Source: Hyperoplus lanceolatus (taxonomy: Eukaryota > Chordata > Actinopteri > Uranoscopiformes > Ammodytidae). Taken from it: 64,000 nucleotides of DNA. The DNA lies in contig CM049418.1 of assembly GCA_026929865.2 (NCBI GenBank), positions 11,230,001 through 11,294,000 of the forward strand, in the 5' to 3' direction. The first letter of the stretch is position 1, and every line of letters begins with the position of its first letter. Under the pieces are notes generated by a model. It saw only the letters and a program-made list of their open reading frames with translations. It was not told the origin of the DNA and did not search any database. This document shows positions 1-53,665 of this stretch, piece by piece. The position numbers and the translations under genes were made by a program.

Positions 1-454
1 ATCATGCCATGTGAACCAAGTATCCATGGTAATATGCCATGGTATTTTTTTCATTTATTCAACCTTTATTTAAACTGGAGAGAACATTAAAGGGAGAATG
101 ACCCTAATTTACAATGACATTAAGTCAAACTAAACAATGCAAAGTGAAAACAACAATAACTGTTAGTATAAAAAATAATCCTAAAACCATATCAGAATAA
201 CTTCATTGATAAAACAATCAGACAGTTAAAAATGAGACATCAAATGGCTACAACATAGTTATTTAAGAAGTCGTTTTTAGCAGGTTTAAGATAACATTTG
301 ATGCTGTGATTTGTTCCAGGAGTCAGGGGTCCCTGAAGCTAAAAAGCAGTCTTGTATTCTCTATTAGTTGACAATATTAATGATCCCTTATTATTTGGAT
401 GACCCCAGTGTGTTCAATGCATACACATCTGCCTACACTGTCCTTTGTCTGCAG
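1..454 (+). other. tns1 intron segment
   Basis: Noncoding, A+T-rich sequence up to the acceptor tctgcag before 455. The stretch at ~53-75 (TTATTCAACCTTTATTTAAA) resembles the tail of retroposons seen again near 51,700 and 62,970, so an old insert is possible. Nothing else recognised. Confidence 0.5.
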
Positions 455-37692
<37,238 letters not shown>

Positions 37693-37811
37693 AACCTCCA
37701 GCGAGCAAACGGCGCCCAGCCGCTTTGAAATCTTCCTTCGTCGTTGGTGTCTTCCTTGCCAGGACTCGACGATCTCTGTTATTTTTCTGTTAGCTTCTTT
37801 CCCTTCTTTCT

Positions 37812-37867
<56 letters not shown>

Positions 37868-40800
37868 CTTTTTCTCTCTCTGCCTTGCTGGTCTGTCTTG
37901 ACTTTGGTCTTTTTGGGAAGAGTCTCTGTTTGGAAGGATTTGGTGTGGATCCAAAATGGCGCTAGTGGATGTGTGGTTGTGGAACTGAGAAGGTGAGAAA
38001 CATGGATTTACTGGCAGGGCGACCTGTGCCAGAAGAAGAAACGCTTGCTAAAGACTTAAAGGAACAATGTTAAGTTCAGTCGGGGAACTCGTAAGGACTA
38101 AGTACGTTTCAGGGTTTTTCTGTTGTCGTTTTTTTGTTGATTGATTTACCAAAGGTAGTTGCAACACAAGTGCAAGAATGACGTAGCTATTAAGCCATTA
38201 TTATTTCCTCTTTTTCAAAAGATGAAGTGTTGGACAAAAAAAAACGAAAGAAAAAAAATTAAAAGAACTACGGTTTCTTCTTGAACTTGTCTTCAGGAAA
38301 AAAAAAAGTTGGCCTTTGGTGGCTTTTAGCAAAACAGTGTCTGAAGACCTTATGCATGTTAGCTTGATCTTTAAGCTTGGTTCTTCTACCTTCCACAAAA
38401 AGTCATTGTGAAATCCTTAGAGTGGTCATTTTTCTCCAGGTCTGTTGTGTGTTGGAAAGGGCTCTGCAGTGAAACAACGACTGATTTAAACTGCGCATAG
38501 CAGACCAGACTTTAAAAATTTAAAAAATAACTTTGAAATTTAAAAAAACGCCACGCTAAAGGTCACCGCACTTTGTGTCAGTGCAGCCACACTTGCTTCA
38601 CCTCGGCCTGCGGACCAAGCCTGATTCTCTCTCTCTCTCAAAACTCATTGGAATACTTTTCACCTCCAAGCTCCCGACAGCATGGCACACAGAGAGAGGA
38701 AGACTGTTTGTCCACAAGATGGCGCCACTCATTCAGGCTTGGACCCTGCCCCCCTAAAGACTAGCCCATCACCAACTGCTTGCAGTAGTGGATCTGTTGA
38801 TAGACGCTGCCACTGAAACACACTGGAAATCACCAGGGACTGGCCCCATGACCTGGACCTATGCACTGTTCTTTATGCATGTTGTTGTCCCAAAAATGCA
38901 CCCTCCCTCATAGCTACATTCAACATCACTGAAAACATTCTATGCTTTGTGCTGAAAAACGACTTAAAAAACCTTTAGACAAGTACACTGAGGTTGTATG
39001 ACTTGTCAAAAAGACTGCATGAAATAGACAAACATTTTTGTACTCTTCTCAGAGTCCTGAAAAGAAGTAGACAACCCATTGTTGAAGTAGTCACATGATG
39101 GTGAGATGCTATATTTTTCCGTTCATTTTTCCGTTGATTTTTTGGTCCATATGAGCCAGGGTTACCTTTCACTGTATCAAGGACAGTCCAGTCTTTGTCT
39201 TTTTTGGTTCCACGGTGTCGTCGAAATTTACATTTAGATTCCTTCTAGGGCAAAGGATAAAGAAAAAGAATACACACGGAAAAATACACAAGGAGTTTCC
39301 ACACTGTGCGCAAATGCCTGCTTGTTGAACACACGCTCAACCATTCACAATAAGCTAAGGAAAATTGATATTGAAATAAATGTACATAGATATACTACTT
39401 TGAAAGGTGACATAGCGAAAAAGTATTTATTTTTGTTGCTTTGGTCCCTCATGATTACTCATATATACATATATTGTACAGTCTAGATAAAGAAGATTAC
39501 CTAATGGGTTGAGAAAAAAATATACTTATTTTGGCTAATGATTTCAAAGTCTGATGATTTTGAAATGTGTTTGAATATATGGTGTACATTACTTTGTACA
39601 TGTATATTGTTTTTTGGCTCGTCATGTTTTATTTGAATTTCTTATTTGTTTTTGCGTTCTCTCAGAACGAGGTAGGGCATGAATGAGATAGATGCCAGGA
39701 GTCTGGATTGCATGGACAAGCATTTTGAGTGTTGTTCCGATAAGCGGGGCACACACTCCTAGAAGCAAATGCGTCGTAGCCGGTAGTTGTTAAGGTTTTA
39801 AACAAATAAATAAAAAAGACATGCCGATTTTTAGCAAAGGGAAGCACGAAAAAGTTCCGAAGCCAATCCTCTAATGCAATATGAAAACAGCTGTATGCAC
39901 CCATGACAGTTACGATTATAATTTTTGCCAAAGATTCAAACACTTCACACATCTATGCTGACTGACTGCATGTCCTCTTTTTTTATGTTCAACTGCCACT
40001 CCAGTTTCCATTTTTTTTTATCCATTTCAGACATGGCTTTTGCAGCGAATTGAAGAAAGCCTAGGAATGTGTGTCGAGAAGCATAGACATATTCTTTTTT
40101 AAATAGTTTTTAATGTTTTGGTTTGTTTTTACTGATGTCTTGCGTTGATCTTTTGACAAAACGTGTCCACCTCCATGACCCCCTGTTTCAAGAGAAAGCA
40201 GGGCCTGCTGTGCCCAAATTTGGAAATGTGTAAACAAAGCACTTGTATTTCACAATACCAAAAGAGGAGTGACATAAATTCCATATGGGTGTCAGTGCTG
40301 GAGGTAAATAAAGTGAAACGTGTTGCACAGTGATGCTAAAGCTCCCCAGCTGCAGCTCTTGTTAGACTGCCAAAGGTGTCTTCGCCGGCCTCTTTGAGTA
40401 AAAACAAAAAAAAAATGATCAGTGATTTATTTATTCTTATTTATTCTTTTTATTTTTTTCCTGACATGTTTTTAAAAGAAAACAAAATTTCATTGTTGCA
40501 TTATGGCAAATTTTTTAAAGGGTCAATGTTAAACGAATGGAGGAATGTATGGTGGCGCTTCATTGAAAGCAAAGAGGTACAGTGCACTTAAGTCGACTAC
40601 TAACACGCTCCATGCCAGTTTTTAAATCATTTGAAGAAAAAGAGATACAAAATAAAAATGAATTCTCGAATGCCAAATTTGCATTGTACCTGTTGGCTTT
40701 GAGTCAGGAGTTACCCTGTTGTTTCAGTGAAAAAGAAGTGATCTCTGTGACCCCTATGTACAGTACAGATGGGATGAATGAATGTGCTACTATGGATGTA

Positions 40801-40920
40801 CAAAAAGGGTCTCAGATTTTGTTTGCACTTTTCATTTACATTATATTGTCATGGCTTACCTGTTCCTAAGGAGAAAAAAAACATTAAAGCAATACAAATC
40901 AGTTACATTAAAGCAATGTG
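37693..40920 (+). other. tns1: tns1 3'UTR (end estimated)
   Basis: After the stop at 37692 there is over 3 kb with no recognisable transposon, A+T-rich and with several AATAAA/ATTAAA signals on the plus strand (39375, 39805, 40307, 40651, and ATTAAA at 40883 and 40908). A CT microsatellite lies at ~37819-37864. A Pumilio-type site TGTACATA is at 39381-39388 in a very A+T-rich block (39360-39620). Tensin-1 genes are known for long 3'UTRs. I favour an end near 40.9 kb, but shorter forms are equally possible. Confidence 0.6.
37819..37864. repeat. (CT)n microsatellite in tns1 3'UTR
   Basis: About 46 bp of CT, ~130 bp after the stop codon. Confidence 0.93.
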
Positions 40921-43079
40921 GGTGTTCATTTGGCTTTTGTAAAATGGATGAATGCTTTATTTTAATACAGAATATTGGGTCCTTTCCATCTCATCTCAAT
41001 CCTTCATCACTCAGAATCTCTGTCAGGTGTGCAGCTCGTTAGGTGGAACGACTTACACCTTGGGGAAGTTTATTTTAAGACCTGCCTGCTCTCTAAGTGC
41101 TGTGTGTGTCTGTGCATTGTGTATGGCAGTAGATCCACATCTGTGATAGTGATGCAGATGGGTCGAATAAAAGAAAATGCTAAATAAGAAAGCCCTTGGT
41201 TGAAAATCAAAGGCCTTCTTCTCATATGAAAGGACTAAAGAACATTTTAAGGTGTAGGCGAACGTGTCCACCTGCTGCCCTGCTCAACTTAACTTCCCAC
41301 GCCATGGTTTAGTTACCATAAAACTACTTACCGTTTTTAGTTGGAAATCCCCCATGTAATCCCTTTGTGACGGGGACAGATGATTCAGCTCTTTTAATTA
41401 TTTGCATTTTAACACACAGCTGCAGGGGATGAGGTCAGAATTGCACTAAAAGCCCCTGGATAAAGTCATCGGCCACAACTGACTGGAAATGCACCAAATG
41501 GCTTCAGTGCTTTTTTTTTCTCCAATTTGGTTGTACCAGCGAGTGTGTATTAACGTATTGAAACATGAATAGGCAAATTGCATTATATAGTATTGATCCA
41601 TAATCCAAAGTCTAAATAAGTTTGGCTCCAAAAGGACACAAATTAGCAGCTTTTTCTAATAGTTGATATAACAGCTGATCAATTTTGCCCTTTAAATGTA
41701 TTTAGTACCGCTTGCAGAAATACAAATCACAAAATGCTTCACAAGAACTAAAGGTGAACAAATAAGACCATTTAAACACATGCGCAGTCTCAGAATATCC
41801 AAAGTTGGCAATCTGTGCTGTCAGCCTCCCAATTTAATAACTTTCTATTTATTTATTTAGCCATTTGGTTCTTCCTTTTGAGCAACTGACAATTGTGTTG
41901 CTAGTGGCTGACAAAATAATCCGGAGCTAAGCTATCAAACAAAGGGCTAACAGATTGATAACAGGTGTGGGTTTGTGGCCCTGGCCCACTGAGCCACTTG
42001 GGGGGAAAAAAAGCTATTGCTACAAAGTCAACAAGGCAGCTCTCCAAGCAGAAGCCCGGTCTGTTTGTGTGCTCTGTGTTTGTTTCCTAACGTTAGGCCT
42101 CGAGAAAGTCCTGAGTACAACCAGAGTCGGAGGCAATAAAGAAATATAATCAAAACTCTGTGAGCTTCTCACGGCTGCAGACGCTGTTCAAACTCGCAAA
42201 TATGCATGACACGCTTCCCTCAACCCCCCATCCCCCCCACCTGACAAATTACATATGCACTGCACATTATGAGCTGTAAGGGAGGTACACACTCCCGCAA
42301 AGTGCATCGTGGGTCTTTTGGCTTGTCCCAGGCGTCTTAAATCATAGCCAACAACTACAGTATGTATGCAGTCACCCTCAATACCGACACATTGTGCAGG
42401 TATGGAATGTATCCTCTCCCACTGCAGGTGTGATGTGATTTGATTGAACAAGGGAATCCCATTGAAGGCAAAGTGTTCTTTTTTACATGAGATCGCCCCA
42501 ATTAACCTTTGCATTTCAATAACATGAAACAAAGGGAAAGCAAAGCAATCTCTAAGTATAGAATCTGTCACGGCAAATAAAAAAACGCAGCCAAAGTTCA
42601 AGCCTCAGATGAGTGTTAGCGTGGCGGTTAGCGTTCACCATGATAGCGGTTGGCTTGGGGGTTTCAGTGGGACGGCCAATTCAATGGATAAGAGAAACAA
42701 GGAGCATGTGTCCGTCTGCCTTGAAATTGGCTTTAAATAAAGTTGGGAAGTAATCCACGGAGATGGATATCTTGCCGTAAATGTTGGTGCAATATAAAAG
42801 GTGTATTACGTCAAGGAGCAAGCGGTAACTCAAAGGATCTAGGGGCCTGTGGTGATCTACTTGACGGACCATTTTTAGCACTTCATTCGTCAACCAAACT
42901 TCTTACCTGTGACTAAATATTTCCCAACGAAGAAACCCCCAAAAGTGGACCTTACCATCTTGACCTCGCCGACCTCCCACCACTGCTGTGGCTTTCTTGG
43001 ACTCGGATCAAATACGTTCAGACATTTCTACCATTAATCGATGCAGAGTAGGGACACATTTAGAAAAGAATGTTTGATC
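40921..43079. other. region after tns1, no gene recognised
   Basis: Unique-looking sequence without a convincing exon, RNA gene or element end. Minus-strand open frames (for example 137 codons at 42188-42601) show no family signature. Confidence 0.4.
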
Positions 43080-43081
43080 CC

Positions 43082-43112
<31 letters not shown>

Positions 43113-43125
43113 ATACACACACAAT
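43080..43125. repeat. (C)n(CA)n tract
   Basis: About 20 C followed by CA repeats with one interruption. Confidence 0.95.
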
Positions 43126-43779
43126 ATTGAAACGACACCTAGGCCCATGCTTGACGGATTGTCTGTAATAAGTTGGAATCCTCCATTGTTTGATCAAACG
43201 GGCCCATTCCTCCTACGATATGATGAACTGGCTAAATCAGATCCATAGATCTTCAAGTGTGGATGCTATGGATAACAGTCAAGGTCCAAAGTCTGTTTTT
43301 TTAATTATTTGCAGTCGTGCCGATGTAACAATCTAAAATATTTCCACCTTAGTGTAGCGTGCAAGTTTGCCAATATTTACGACATGCAGAGAAACACAGC
43401 GTTAGCTAAAGCATTGGTCCAAAACTGAACTTTTGACCAACAACACAACACATGGCCCAAATCTACACACGTCAAGGCGAGCCGAAGCGTGCAGTGTAAA
43501 CATGTGCAGTGTGTGAGAGGCTCATCTCACCCAGGTATGACCTTCCTACACTGGGACTGGCTTTGGAAAAACCTGACCCCCGCCATGCACATGCACATGC
43601 CACTGGACTGTAAATATTCAAATAAGGGAAAATTCCCACTCTGCTCTTATCAAATGGAAAAAATCAACCTGCTTTGTTGAGGTTTGCACTCCACCTTCTC
43701 CATGACTTTTTCTTCCTTTTCCCTTTTTTTTTCCTTTTCCCCAAAGACGACTTTGTCCTATTATTTCCTTTGATTGAAA

Positions 43780-44160
43780 ACAGATTCCCAGAGTTGAATC
43801 TCCTGCTCACAAAGCAGAACAGCAGGTGTTTATTAAGTTTATATGTGACACTAAATGCCTGTTTGCCAATTAGCCGCCTCCCGATTTTCCACCACGTGAT
43901 CATATTGTTAATACGCAGAGGCTGATGGAGGAAGAAGGAAATTATTAAAAGCCCATCCATGGTGATCTTTTGCTCATGTGCCGGTTCCCTGATTATCTTC
44001 CCAGAAGCTTTTGATGGAGCCCATTCGCTGCGGAGAACAACCCCAAGCTCGTGTCATATCCGCACGTTTGAGCGTTTCGCAGCTCCCGAGGATTTCCTTA
44101 AGATAACAGCGCTGAGTGGAGGGCTAATGAGTGGAAAGGGTACACTGGGCCTTTCCTCTC
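43780..44160. promoter_or_regulatory. candidate conserved noncoding block A
   Basis: Complex, non-repetitive sequence with clustered factor-like sites: CAATTAG (homeodomain-like), CACGTG E-box in CCACCACGTGATCATATTG, GTTAATAC, and CCTGATTATCTTCC. No open frame of interest. In mammals a long noncoding locus rich in conserved elements (DIRC3) lies 3' of TNS1. Function here is inferred only. Confidence 0.25.
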
Positions 44161-44173
44161 ATCCACATGTTGG

Positions 44174-46403
<2,230 letters not shown>

Positions 46404-46411
46404 CTTACTCA

Positions 46412-46998
46412 TAGCCTGGAAATCCAGATGCTGATATCTTGAACGATAGAGGGTCTGGCCACGATCAATAGTAATTTCCAACTCAAGGGGCGGCTCCTAC
46501 TCGTGCATTTCAAATGCCACTGCACGCAGTTGGATAGCACTACAACCAATCAGAGTGATGCACAAGGTGAAGTATTAAGCCCCGTTCGTTTAGCGAACAA
46601 CTGTTAAACTGTTAAATTAAACTTTTGCCGTGGTCGGTCGGCAAAATAGAACATTCCACTTACTTGCTAATGAAAGATTTGAGTGCCGTCTTCCAAATCG
46701 TAAAGGGTCGAGGCCAAATCAGTCTGAAACTCACACAACATATCCGCAGCCATCTTTGATGTTTACTATCACGGCTTCGACGTCGCATTGCACGTCACTG
46801 TCGTCATCCGGTTACGTCCGCCCCAGAGCACCATACAAAGGGCTCTGGCGCACCCATATTGGATAGAACCAATTGAAACGTGAGTCAGGAGTTCTGGACT
46901 TTCTGAAAAAGCTTCAATGGAGAGTGTCCAGACCAACAGGTGCAGCAGCAAATTTTATTTGCCAGCACCTAGTGGCAGGTCTGGGAATGCCAGGCTAA
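46412..46998 (+). mobile_element. hAT-type nonautonomous element, 587 bp
   Basis: Ends TAGCCTGGAAATCCAGA and TCTGGGAATGCCAGGCTAA are imperfect inverted repeats. A perfect 8-bp duplication CTTACTCA flanks it (46404-46411, 46999-47006), as expected for hAT. No transposase frame. Confidence 0.85.
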
Positions 46999-47289
46999 CT
47001 TACTCATACACATTATTAAGACCTTTCCAGCAGGAGATTCTTCTTGCTCTCACCTCCATTGTGGCCTGAGCTACAGAAACCTGTAATCAATACCAACAAG
47101 ATCTGATTTATACAATAGAAAAACACACTGGGATAACTGGCCAGGTCTAGTGAAGAGGTAACCCTATATCCCCATACATAACGTGATCGTGTTACTGCTG
47201 TATCACTTGCTGTTTGGCTGTTTGAGGATTTACGGCCCAATGCTGCAATCATAATACACTACATTGGGCTTCCTATATGTAGAGTTTTT

Positions 47290-47466
47290 TTTAAAGATAT
47301 TTTTTGGGCATTTTTATGCTTTATTGATAGTGCAGAGAGACAGAGGTGAAATGGGGCAGAGAGGGGGGTGACATGCAGAGAACGACCGCGGGCGGGAATC
47401 AAACCCGGGTCTGCTGCTGGGCCCGGCCCGGGGGAGGGACGCCCTACCAACTGAGCTAAGGGCGCC
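47290..47466 (-). mobile_element. tRNA-derived SINE (minus strand) with target duplication
   Basis: On the minus strand the head reads GGGGCGCCCTTAGCTCAGTT (A-box region, continuing GGTAGGGCG) and the B box is GGGTTTGATTCCCGCC. The repeats TATATGTAGAGTTTTTTTTA (~47273) and CTATGTAGAGTTTTTTTTTT (~47467) are the target duplication. This is a different SINE family from the 24381 and 51444 copies. Confidence 0.82.
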
Positions 47467-47489
47467 CCTATGTAGAGTTTTTTTTTTAA

Positions 47490-48137
47490 AAAGATATCAA
47501 ATAAGGTGAACATTATAACTACCGTGAGCGGCTGGGTGGAGACGTGAGCTTTAAATGGCCTGCATGTCATGAGGAGTGATCCAGGATTATGGGATCAGGA
47601 ATGTCAAAAAAGAATTGGCGCAAATTGTATACGCAGTCAAACAGACAGAAGCAGCTGTCTGTCAGCATAGAATAGAACCATCAAACCCTAAAGGGGCAAT
47701 ACGCCAAATCAACTCATGAGCTGCAATTTCCTCCTGAGGATGGAGACTACTAAGCCTGTGAACTAATGGCCAATAATGTTAAGTGTTGTTATCTGTGGAT
47801 CTGGAGTAAATCCTTTCTCTTTGTTTTGAATGATATAATAACTGCACACTCATTTGTGTGCTGCCAGGTTGCTAGGTAAGGTTGGTAAAGAGGGGGCGTG
47901 GCTTCTCCCTTTATGATATCTTAAGGGGAGATAAATCTGACTTGGGTTTTTGAACACAGGTTTTCAGAAAGATGGAGGCGGAGAAAGCGAGAGGGTTGTT
48001 TTTTGGTCATACTTTGGGAGTCTCTAGTCACAGAGGGGACCCCATAATAATGTCATTATCATAGGTGACCATTATGGTTGCTCCAACAATTTAGTCTTAT
48101 TTGAGTAAAAGCTGCTGAAGTTTGTCTGATATCCACA
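47490..48137. other. noncoding, nothing recognised
   Basis: A 650-bp stretch before the third TTAA element with no visible gene. Confidence 0.4.
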
Positions 48138-48141
48138 TTAA

Positions 48142-49088
48142 AGCCACTACGAGTAAGATGGCTCGTTGGCGTCCCCTTTGGACAAAAGCGGTTGTATTTT
48201 TACGACGCCCGCTGTCGCAAAGCTGTTTTCTAGCACGTGCCAGGCGCGCGAGTGTGAACTGAGAAGGGCGCAATATAGTGCATGTCCGTGTGTTGAAAGT
48301 GTGAGGACTCTTTTCGGCTCCGTGAGAGTGGTTTTGACACTGCATCAACTAATGTCAGTCACTGCCACACACACACCTGATTGCAATGAGTTGATGCAGC
48401 AGTGTCACCTAACTACTCTCTCACGGAGCTGAACGACGTGTCCTCACCATAGATAGTAAGGTCCTCACAGAAAGCGAATGAACGAGAGACGGCAGTTAGT
48501 ATGGATCACGATGAGGTAATGTGTTTGTGTTGTTGATGTAAATAATGACTATTTCAGATAATGGTTATCTGATGATGGTGAAGCAAAGCAAACTTTGTGT
48601 TAGTACCAACCGCTCATTCATTTAGGAGTAAACACTGCAGTCTAGTTTCGCTCTTGTGAAATTGTATACACGTTGCTTGGCAACGCCCTCATCCAGTCCG
48701 TAGCCTATATCACTCTCCCTTTTAGCTTTTCTTAATTTTTCTTTTTTTTCTTTGATGGTTCAGCCCCGTTATCAGTCATTATGACGACAAATAACTGTCT
48801 CAAACAAGGCTCCCGCTCCCCTTCCCACACCTGGAGGGATAGGCTTCTCAAATCACGTTGCTGCACCACACTGAAATCTGCGACCAATACGGATATGTGA
48901 CCATAGAGCCTGCACGAGCGAACCGAAAATCGGACTGGGTGTGCGACCAGACAAAAAGCAGTAATAAAAACTAATTAAAAACGTCTTTCTTTGCACTGAT
49001 GGTCTCGTTTGCTGTTAAAGGTAATTTATGATTATCAGAGGAAACATGAGGCTGTTTAAAAGATATTTAAATGTTACTCGTAGCCGTT
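48142..49088 (+). mobile_element. ~947-bp TTAA-flanked nonautonomous DNA element, copy 3 of 3
   Basis: Ends AGCCACTACGAGTAAGAT and ATGTTACTCGTAGCCGTT, flanked by TTAA (48138-48141, 49089-49092). High similarity to the 6469 and 26568 copies, with a small deletion in the central T-rich part and a short insert near 48440. Confidence 0.88.
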
Positions 49089-49328
49089 TTAATAATATTC
49101 ACATTCAAGCGATTCACATGTGTTGATGTGTTTACGCAACAGCAAATTCTGCACACTGGACTAATTTTAGGGGTAATTACATTTCCTCAGAAAGGAAAAG
49201 TCAGCAAAGACTATTCCACAAAAATAAAGCGTTAGCGCAGATTTTCTTGAAAGTGTGCAATCTCAGCACCTGGCAGAACAATTGATGAATCACTGGCATT
49301 GATCATCAAACCTGTCGAATCCCTGAAA

Positions 49329-51443
<2,115 letters not shown>

Positions 51444-51725
51444 GGGGCGACTGTGGCTTTAGGGGCGACTGTGGCTCAGTTGGTAGAGCGGGTCGGCCGA
51501 TGATCAAAGGGTTGGAGGTTCAATCCCCGCCCTGCCACTTGTGTCACAGTTGTTGTGTCTTTGGGCAAGACACTTCACCCACCTTGCCTCGTGTGAATGT
51601 CGATAGTTAGCCTGCTATCGGTGTATGAATGTGTGTGTGAATGGTAACGTGGGAAAGGAAAACAGGTCTCCCTTGAAAAATAGTCTTCGGTCTCAATGGG
51701 ATTTACCTGTATAAATAAAGGTTAA
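51444..51725 (+). mobile_element. tRNA-derived SINE with duplicated head
   Basis: The head GGGGCGACTGTGGCT occurs twice (51444 and 51462). The second is followed by CAGTTGGTAGAGCGGG (A box) and GGTTGGAGGTTCAATCCCCG (B box). Body TGGGCAAGACACTTCACCCA and CTATCGGTGTATGAATGTGT, tail TATAAATAAAGGTTAA. Same family as the minus-strand copy at 10594. Confidence 0.82.
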
Positions 51726-53510
51726 GAATTAAAATGCAAAACTAAATGAATAGATCAAATCCATGCTTCCATATTGTTTGTAGTTTTTAAACAACCAGGT
51801 AGTGATATAGTTGGTCAGAAGTGGTAGATTTAACTGGAAATTCCCCAATGTACTCACATATTCTTCCATAAATTTAAATCTTTCCTCAAATCAGATACTC
51901 AGAATTTTACATTTAGTTTCAAATTGGACTTGTAAGAATTGAACTCCTCCTGATTTTCCCCAACTTTCATTGCCACATAACATCCTGTACTTCTTTCCAG
52001 GAAACTTAATTAGAACATAATGGGAGACCCGTGAAATAAATTGTTACCACACGTGTTGACCGCCGGTTTAACTGTTGACCTGAAATGTTCTGTCATAGAA
52101 AAAGCTGCTTGAACTTCATGTGAAACAGGCGCACACAACCGAGCCTGTGTGAGCTGGAGCGATCATCACGTCCAACAAGTTCGCTGGCGATCGTGTAAAA
52201 CCATTCGGGACGCACAAATTCACTGTGTGTTGTTGCCTGTGCTGTCACTCAAACGGCCCACTGGGTCTCATCTCTTTTCACACACCTCCACGGGCACATC
52301 TCCCTCCACATCTTTCCATCAAAACAACACAGTCCAGCCTCATCCATCATCCTGACACTGAGTGTTCTGCCTTTGGCTGCACAGGATGTCCTTTGCCTCG
52401 ACGTTTTGCAAAGGAATAATGGCTATTTACGATATGTTTATGTACATTACTGCGGGGCGTTGTCTACAGGAGGGCCCCCTTCGCTTTAGAGCTTCACACT
52501 GTTAACTGACAGCTTTAAAGAGCTTCAGTAACTAACTCCCCTTTCAAGCTCAATGAGGGTGACCCGCTTGACTTCTTTTGATAAAACTTCAAATACATTT
52601 CAAGCACCGTGAACGCATCAAGTTTAAAGTCAAACCGTGTCAGTGATAGGACCACCTGGTGGGGGGGTGGGGGGGAGAAAAAAATCCTGTCTTATCCTCA
52701 CATCTCAGTTAGTTCTTGACCTTGGAAAGGCTTCCGACAACTAAATGTAGCATCTTGAGTGTAACGAATGCAGCTTTTTCCTCTCCCTCCCGAGCTGTTT
52801 CTTTGCAGGGCTGATATGGTGTTATGCATGTTTAAAAACTTAAAGCCTCCCACACGACCATCTGCTATCACGCTGTGTGTTGGAAAGTATTCATCACGCA
52901 CTCAATCAGGTTTCGGATCCGGTAGGCCTACAAGTTAGTCCAAATCCTTTTCTTGCTTGCAGATTGTGAGAGTTAGAAACTACAAATGGGAATACAATAT
53001 TGTGTCTTTCGCATGGTTCTCAGCCATTACTTTTGTAGTCAAGAAGTGAAGATGAAATAGGAATTATGACGCTGCAGCATGCAGATAACAACTCTCCCCT
53101 CCTCCCCCTCCCCCTCTCTCTCTCTCTCGCTCTCTGATCTGCTGTAAGAGGATCTGAGGGCCTGGATTTGGCATGGCAGCTGTACAAGGCACCAAGCTTC
53201 CAAGCACACCGTATCTGTTTGCTTTGGATACTGGTGTTGTTGCGAACCTCCCGCAAGAGGATAATATTTATTTGTAATTAATAGCAGCCTGTTCTGTCTT
53301 TTGGCCGCGGGAAGGAAGCTGGTTTGCAAACATGGGGAGACGGAAATTTCGCTTCCTTGCCAGCCGTGGTTGAGCTGGATCAGCTGGACGGGCTGCAGGC
53401 AGCAGGGACAGCGACCCCCGGACCGCAGGAAAAAAAGAAAAAAATACTCAAATTCAGATGGATCTACAGTACCCTGCCGAAGTGCCCTTGTGCAACAGAC
53501 GGAATCCTTT
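51726..53510. other. noncoding, nothing recognised
   Basis: Contains a G-rich run (~52660-52676) and a short CT run (~53112-53133). No gene found. Confidence 0.4.
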
Positions 53511-53514
53511 GCAT

Positions 53515-53665
53515 CAGAATCAGAATCAGGTTTATTTGGTCAATGCACCGTTACAGAACAATGAAATTTGCCTTCCAGTTCACACCTCGCCAAGAAACAT
53601 AACAGTGACAATAACATGGGTGGACAGGAGAGAGTGTAACTGTAGGGTCGTCAAGCGAGCAATGC
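53515..53665 (+). repeat. dispersed retroposon-like repeat, copy 1
   Basis: CAGAATCAGGTTTATTTGGT, AATGCACCGTTACAGAACAA and GTAGGGTCGTCAAGCGAGC recur at 58648-58767 in the same orientation and order. TCAGAATCAGGTTTATT is a tail or head motif of common fish retroposons. Confidence 0.65.

Noticed and set aside
51462-51535. Possible tRNA gene (A and B boxes)
   Set aside because: The sequence is the head of a SINE: it continues into the SINE body and lacks proper tRNA arms. The same applies at 24381 and 47440 (minus strand).
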